This document shows, one piece after another, positions 5,597 to 7,247 of a DNA stretch of 7,247 nucleotides (the stretch's first letter is position 1; each line of letters opens with the position of its first letter). Source of the DNA: an uncultured Alistipes sp. (GTDB lineage Bacteria; Bacteroidota; Bacteroidia; Bacteroidales; Rikenellaceae); contig USBO01000091.1 in assembly GCA_900552955.1 (NCBI GenBank), positions 1-7,247 of the forward strand. The letters run 5' to 3'. Made by a program: the position numbers and the translations under genes. The notes beneath the pieces were generated by a model that ran no database searches, had not been told where the DNA came from, and saw nothing but the letters and a program-made list of their open reading frames with translations.

Positions 5597-5755
5597 TTAT
5601 TTCTTCTCGGCGAAGAACTCCTTCACGTGGTCGTTGGGGATGATACCCTCCTTGAACATGTAAGCGCCGGTCTTCTCCGATTTGACCATCTTGATGCACT
5701 TGGTGAACTGCTTGCCGGTACCGGTTTTCAGGGTTGCGACTACTTTCTTTGCCAT
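5597..5755 (-). CDS. DUF4295 family protein, Bacteroidetes-specific ribosome-associated protein
   Basis: This is a 52-residue basic protein. It begins MAKKVVATLKTGTGKQFTK, continues with a C-I-K-M-V-K-S-E-K-T-G-A-Y core, and ends with I-I-P-N-D-H-V-K-E-F-F-A-E-K-K. The sequence is characteristic of Pfam family DUF4295, a small family found next to rpmG in Bacteroidetes. I recall that a Bacteroidetes-specific 50S protein called bL38 has been assigned to this family from a Flavobacterium ribosome structure; that assignment should be confirmed. The start at 5755 gives the conserved MAKK N-terminus and lies 9 bases after the rpmG stop. It is the last gene of a three-gene ribosomal operon and is followed by a terminator. 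Its small size makes it easy to miss in automated annotation. Confidence 0.93.
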   Translation of the reverse strand: MAKKVVATLKTGTGKQFTKCIKMVKSEKTGAYMFKEGIIPNDHVKEFFAEKK

Positions 5756-5764
5756 AACGCTCGA

Positions 5765-5947
5765 TTATTTAATTTCACGGTGTAACGTCACCCGCTTCAG
5801 ATAGGGATTGTACTTCTTACGCTCCAGACGATCGGGGGTGTTTTTCTTGTTCTTGGTGGTGATGTAACGAGACATGCCCGCAACACCGCTCTCCTTCTGT
5901 TCGGTGCACTCGAGGATGACCTGCACGCGATTGCCTTTCTTAGCCAT
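5765..5947 (-). CDS. rpmG: 50S ribosomal protein L33
   Basis: L33 is a small protein of the large ribosomal subunit near the E site. The 60-residue product begins MAKKGNRVQVILECTEQKES and ends YNPYLKRVTLHREIK, both typical of the family. There is only one Cys (C14) and none of the paired CxxC motifs of the zinc-ribbon form, so this is the zinc-independent type. The gene starts 14 bases after the rpmB stop and ends 9 bases before DUF4295, indicating a tight operon. Confidence 0.97.
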   Translation of the reverse strand: MAKKGNRVQVILECTEQKESGVAGMSRYITTKNKKNTPDRLERKKYNPYLKRVTLHREIK

Positions 5948-5961
5948 TTGTCAAATCGGGT

Positions 5962-6195
5962 TTAGTAAATCTTCTTGGGGCAGGCAGCTTCGCGCAGAGC
6001 CACTGCAAGACCCTTCTTGTTAATCGTTTTCATACCGGCAGCCGACACCTTGAGGGTGATCCAGCGGCCCTCTTCCTCTGACCAGAAACGCTTGGTCTTC
6101 AAATTCGGACTGAATTTGCGCTTGGTCTTGCGGTTCGAGTGAGAGACATTGTTGCCGATCACCGCGACCTTGCCTGTAATTTCGCAAACTTTCAT
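5962..6195 (-). CDS. rpmB: 50S ribosomal protein L28
   Basis: L28 is a large-subunit protein. The 77-residue product starts MKVCEITGKVAVIGNNVSHS and has the conserved N-R-K-T-K-R-K-F-S-P-N-L segment at 21-32, the F-W-S-E-E-E-G-R-W-I-T-L-K-V core at ~37-50 and the Lys-rich end KKGLAVALREAACPKKIY. Only C4 and C72 are present, without CxxC pairs, so it is the zinc-free form. The frame is open far upstream (to 6540), but that extension covers the promoter and a gene relic; the start at 6195 gives the standard L28 N-terminus and lies ~32 bases after the predicted transcription start. It is the first gene of the rpmB-rpmG-DUF4295 operon. Confidence 0.97.
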   Translation of the reverse strand: MKVCEITGKVAVIGNNVSHSNRKTKRKFSPNLKTKRFWSEEEGRWITLKVSAAGMKTINKKGLAVALREAACPKKIY

Positions 6196-6232
6196 TGTTG
6201 GTAAATGTTTTTGTTTCGCCACAATTGGCTTG

Positions 6233-6240
6233 CAAAGATA
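6233..6240 (-). promoter_or_regulatory. -7 box of the rpmB operon promoter
   Basis: On the minus strand TATCTTTG (6240-6233) is a perfect TAnnTTTG. An A/T-rich block (AAAATTTTTC) lies directly upstream, but there is no TTTG at the -33 position. The leader of ~32 bases is A-rich and lacks a Shine-Dalgarno sequence, as usual in this phylum. Confidence 0.7.
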
Positions 6241-6273
6241 GAAAAATTTTCCGAGACTCGGGCACTCCGGCCG

Positions 6274-6308
6274 AAAAAAAAGCGCTCTGACCGCCCGAAC
6301 GGCGGCGC
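6274..6308 (-). terminator. Possible leftover terminator of the decayed ABC-F gene
   Basis: On the minus strand a hairpin with CCGCC/GGCGG arms (6305-6301 and 6295-6291) is followed, after nine bases, by T8 (6281-6274). A GCG/CGC pair could extend the stem across that gap with a bulge. It lies ~70 bases after the stop of the ABC-F remnant and upstream of the rpmB promoter. The structure is weak, so this is tentative. Confidence 0.35.
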
Positions 6309-6376
6309 GAACGGCCCCGTCGGTCGCGGCGTCCGGTTCTCGAAGCGGACGTCCGGCCCTTCGGCGGGCGCACCGC

Positions 6377-6486
6377 TCATCCTCCTTTCCGCAGTTCGAC
6401 GACTCTCGTCGCTCCGATTTCGCCGACGAACCGCTCGTCGTGCGAGATGCCGAGCAGCGTGCCGCGGTAGTCGCGGAGGAGGGACG
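6377..6486 (-). pseudogene. C-terminal remnant of an ABC-F family ATPase
   Basis: The minus strand, ending at TGA 6379-6377, reads LLRDYRGTLLGISHDERFV followed by GEIGATRVVELRKGG. This matches the very end of the second ATPase domain of ABC-F proteins: the segment before the H-loop (GTLL-x-ISHD-x-x-F) and the tail (ATRVVEL-x-x-G). ABC-F proteins act on ribosomes as translation factors or antibiotic-resistance proteins. Only about 36 codons are recognisable. Going upstream, the sequence loses similarity near 6486, with no Walker A, signature or Walker B motif and no ABC-F start. The plus-strand ferritin promoter lies ~110 bases away. I infer a 3' relic left by deletion. The parent subfamily cannot be told from so short a piece. 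Confidence 0.7.
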
Positions 6487-6598
6487 GTTTGTCCGGGGAA
6501 ATCCCGCTTGCAGACGACTGGCAGCCCGATATAAACACAACTTATACGCGCATAGAAAGATATGAAGGCAAAAGCGAACGGCGGAACGAATAATTCGC

Positions 6599-6606
6599 TA
6601 TCTTTG
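6599..6606 (+). promoter_or_regulatory. -7 box of the ferritin promoter
   Basis: TATCTTTG at 6599-6606 matches TAnnTTTG exactly. The -33 TTTG is not conserved. Transcription would start near 6612, giving a ~35-base A-rich leader that contains a nine-codon upstream ORF. Confidence 0.68.
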
Positions 6607-6621
6607 TACAAGAAAAATACA

Positions 6622-6651
6622 ATGACGAAACTAAAAACGATACAACGATGA
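6622..6651 (+). CDS. Possible 9-codon upstream ORF overlapping the ferritin start
   Basis: ATG at 6622 reads MTKLKTIQR and ends at TGA 6649-6651, overlapping the ferritin ATG at 6648 as ATGA. It falls inside the predicted leader. Translational coupling is possible, but chance cannot be excluded in such A-rich sequence. Confidence 0.28.
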   Translation: MTKLKTIQR

Positions 6652-7133
6652 TCAGCAAAAACATGCAGGAGGCACTCAACGCCCAGATCAATGCCGAACT
6701 CTGGTCGGCCTATCTCTATCTCTCGATGTCGATGGACGCCGCCGACAAGGGGCTCAAAGGCTCTGCGCACTGGTTCGCACACCAGTTCAAGGAGGAGCAG
6801 GAGCACGCCCGGAAGCTGGCCGGCTATCTCCAGTCGCAGAACGCCAAGGTGGTGCTGGCGCCCATCGCGGCCGTGCAGACCGAGTGGCCGTCGGTGACGG
6901 CGATGTTCGAGGATACGCTCGCCCACGAACAGAAGGTGACGGCGATGATCCACGAACTGTGCAAGCTGGCCGCCGCCGAACAGGACTTCGCCACGGCCAA
7001 CATGCTGCAATGGTTCGTCAACGAGCAGGTCGAGGAGGAGGATGCGGCCCGCGAGATCGTCGATGCCTTCAAAATGGTCGAAGGCGAGAAGGTCGGCGTC
7101 TACATGCTCGACCAGAAGCTCGGCGCCCGCTAA
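6648..7133 (+). CDS. ftnA: Bacterial non-heme ferritin (iron storage)
   Basis: Ferritin oxidises Fe(II) and stores iron as a mineral inside a 24-subunit cytoplasmic shell. The 161-residue product begins MISKNMQEALNAQINAELWS, as in bacterial FtnA proteins, and its length is typical. All ferroxidase residues fall at E. coli FtnA positions: E17, E50 and H53 (K-E-E-Q-E-H at 48-53), E94 (L-A-H-E at 91-94) and Q127 (N-E-Q at 125-127), with the third-iron-site residues E49, E126 and E130 also present. No haem-ligand Met of the bacterioferritin type is evident at the expected place. It has its own promoter and appears monocistronic. Regulation by iron is expected, but I see no clear operator. The C-terminus is intact, although the DNA beyond it is doubtful. 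Confidence 0.96.
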   Translation: MISKNMQEALNAQINAELWSAYLYLSMSMDAADKGLKGSAHWFAHQFKEEQEHARKLAGYLQSQNAKVVLAPIAAVQTEWPSVTAMFEDTLAHEQKVTAMIHELCKLAAAEQDFATANMLQWFVNEQVEEEDAAREIVDAFKMVEGEKVGVYMLDQKLGAR

Positions 7134-7160
7134 AGGCATACGTCCGGCAACTCTCCGGCG

Positions 7161-7247
7161 CCGCCCCCCCCCCCGGGCGGGGGGGGGGTGGGTTTGGGGG
7201 GGGGCGGTTTTGGCTGCCCGGGAGGCGCCCCCGCCCCGCCCCCCCAA
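7161..7247. repeat. Low-complexity poly-C/poly-G tail at the window end
   Basis: After ...CCGGCGCCG come C11 (7164-7174), GGGC, G10 (7179-7188), G9 (7196-7204) and further C/G runs to the end. The C11/G10 pair could be a degraded image of the ferritin terminator hairpin. The remaining text lacks coding structure and resembles sequencing or assembly error at a contig end. Confidence 0.75.

Larger units (their letters stand above)
6241..6598. other. Gene-free stretch between the rpmB and ferritin promoters
   Basis: No intact gene is supported here. The segment holds the ABC-F remnant (6377-6486), its possible terminator (6274-6308) and a hairpin GTCCG/CGGAC (6331-6335 with 6346-6350, with TT/AA pairing inside). 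The left part is very GC-rich, while 6530-6598 is AT-rich and leads into the ferritin promoter. Confidence 0.6.

Noticed and set aside
4077..5699. A 540-codon open frame on the minus strand across the secreted-protein gene and part of ftsY
   Set aside because: It lies antisense to the secreted-protein gene and out of frame with DUF4295 and ftsY, crosses both terminators and the divergent promoter, and has no motifs.
6196..6540. A long N-terminal extension of L28 to 192 residues
   Set aside because: It runs through the rpmB promoter and overlaps the ABC-F remnant in another frame; L28 is normally ~77 residues and starts MKVCEITGK here.
6192..7247. A 351-codon open frame on the minus strand antisense to ferritin
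   Set aside because: It is a shadow of the ferritin gene continued into the low-complexity tail; it has no start context or motif.
1..7247. Defence systems, CRISPR arrays, tRNA genes, insertion sequences or toxin-antitoxin pairs
   Set aside because: No spaced repeats, tRNA-like folds, transposase motifs or small paired genes were seen on either strand; the content is housekeeping genes plus one secreted protein and a relic.

Overview
The window looks like a GC-rich member of the Bacteroidetes, most likely Bacteroidales and plausibly an Alistipes-like genome. That placement is inference. It rests on four things: a DUF4295 gene beside rpmG, -7 boxes of the TAnnTTTG type in front of five transcription units, A-rich leaders without Shine-Dalgarno sequences, and an extracytoplasmic protein of a kind common in this phylum. 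The first 7.1 kb reads as ordinary chromosome. The last ~90 bases are poly-C/poly-G and look like an unreliable contig end.

Layout, left to right. Bases 1-738 (minus) hold the N-terminal half of RNase Y. Bases ~787-989 (minus) hold a structured RNA closed by a 13-bp helix that runs into a T7 tract. It lies directly downstream of zapA and is best called 6S RNA. zapA and a small coiled-coil protein (possible ZapB analogue) follow at 1140-1745 (minus), with a promoter at 1775-1805. rimO and ftsY form a minus-strand operon at 1972-4320. A short divergent intergenic region with a 9-bp-arm palindrome separates ftsY from a plus-strand gene for a secreted two-domain protein (4506-5381). Two convergent terminators follow. 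The minus-strand operon rpmB-rpmG-DUF4295 occupies 5597-6195. Bases 6241-6598 have no intact gene but carry the last ~36 codons of a decayed ABC-F ATPase. A plus-strand ferritin gene (6648-7133) closes the readable part.

Most genes are growth housekeeping: RNA decay (RNase Y), RNA polymerase regulation (6S RNA), division (ZapA), membrane targeting of ribosomes (FtsY), ribosome modification (RimO on S12) and 50S proteins (L28, L33, DUF4295). The order L28-L33-DUF4295-FtsY-RimO is, to my knowledge, a common Bacteroidetes cluster. Here it is split by the oppositely oriented secreted-protein gene.

I found no clear new defence or mobile system. The points most worth checking are the 6S RNA with a tandem repeat in its apical arm, the palindrome between the ftsY divergent promoters, the alternative hairpins in the ftsY leader, the ABC-F relic, and two tiny upstream ORFs that both end in an ATGA overlap with the next gene.
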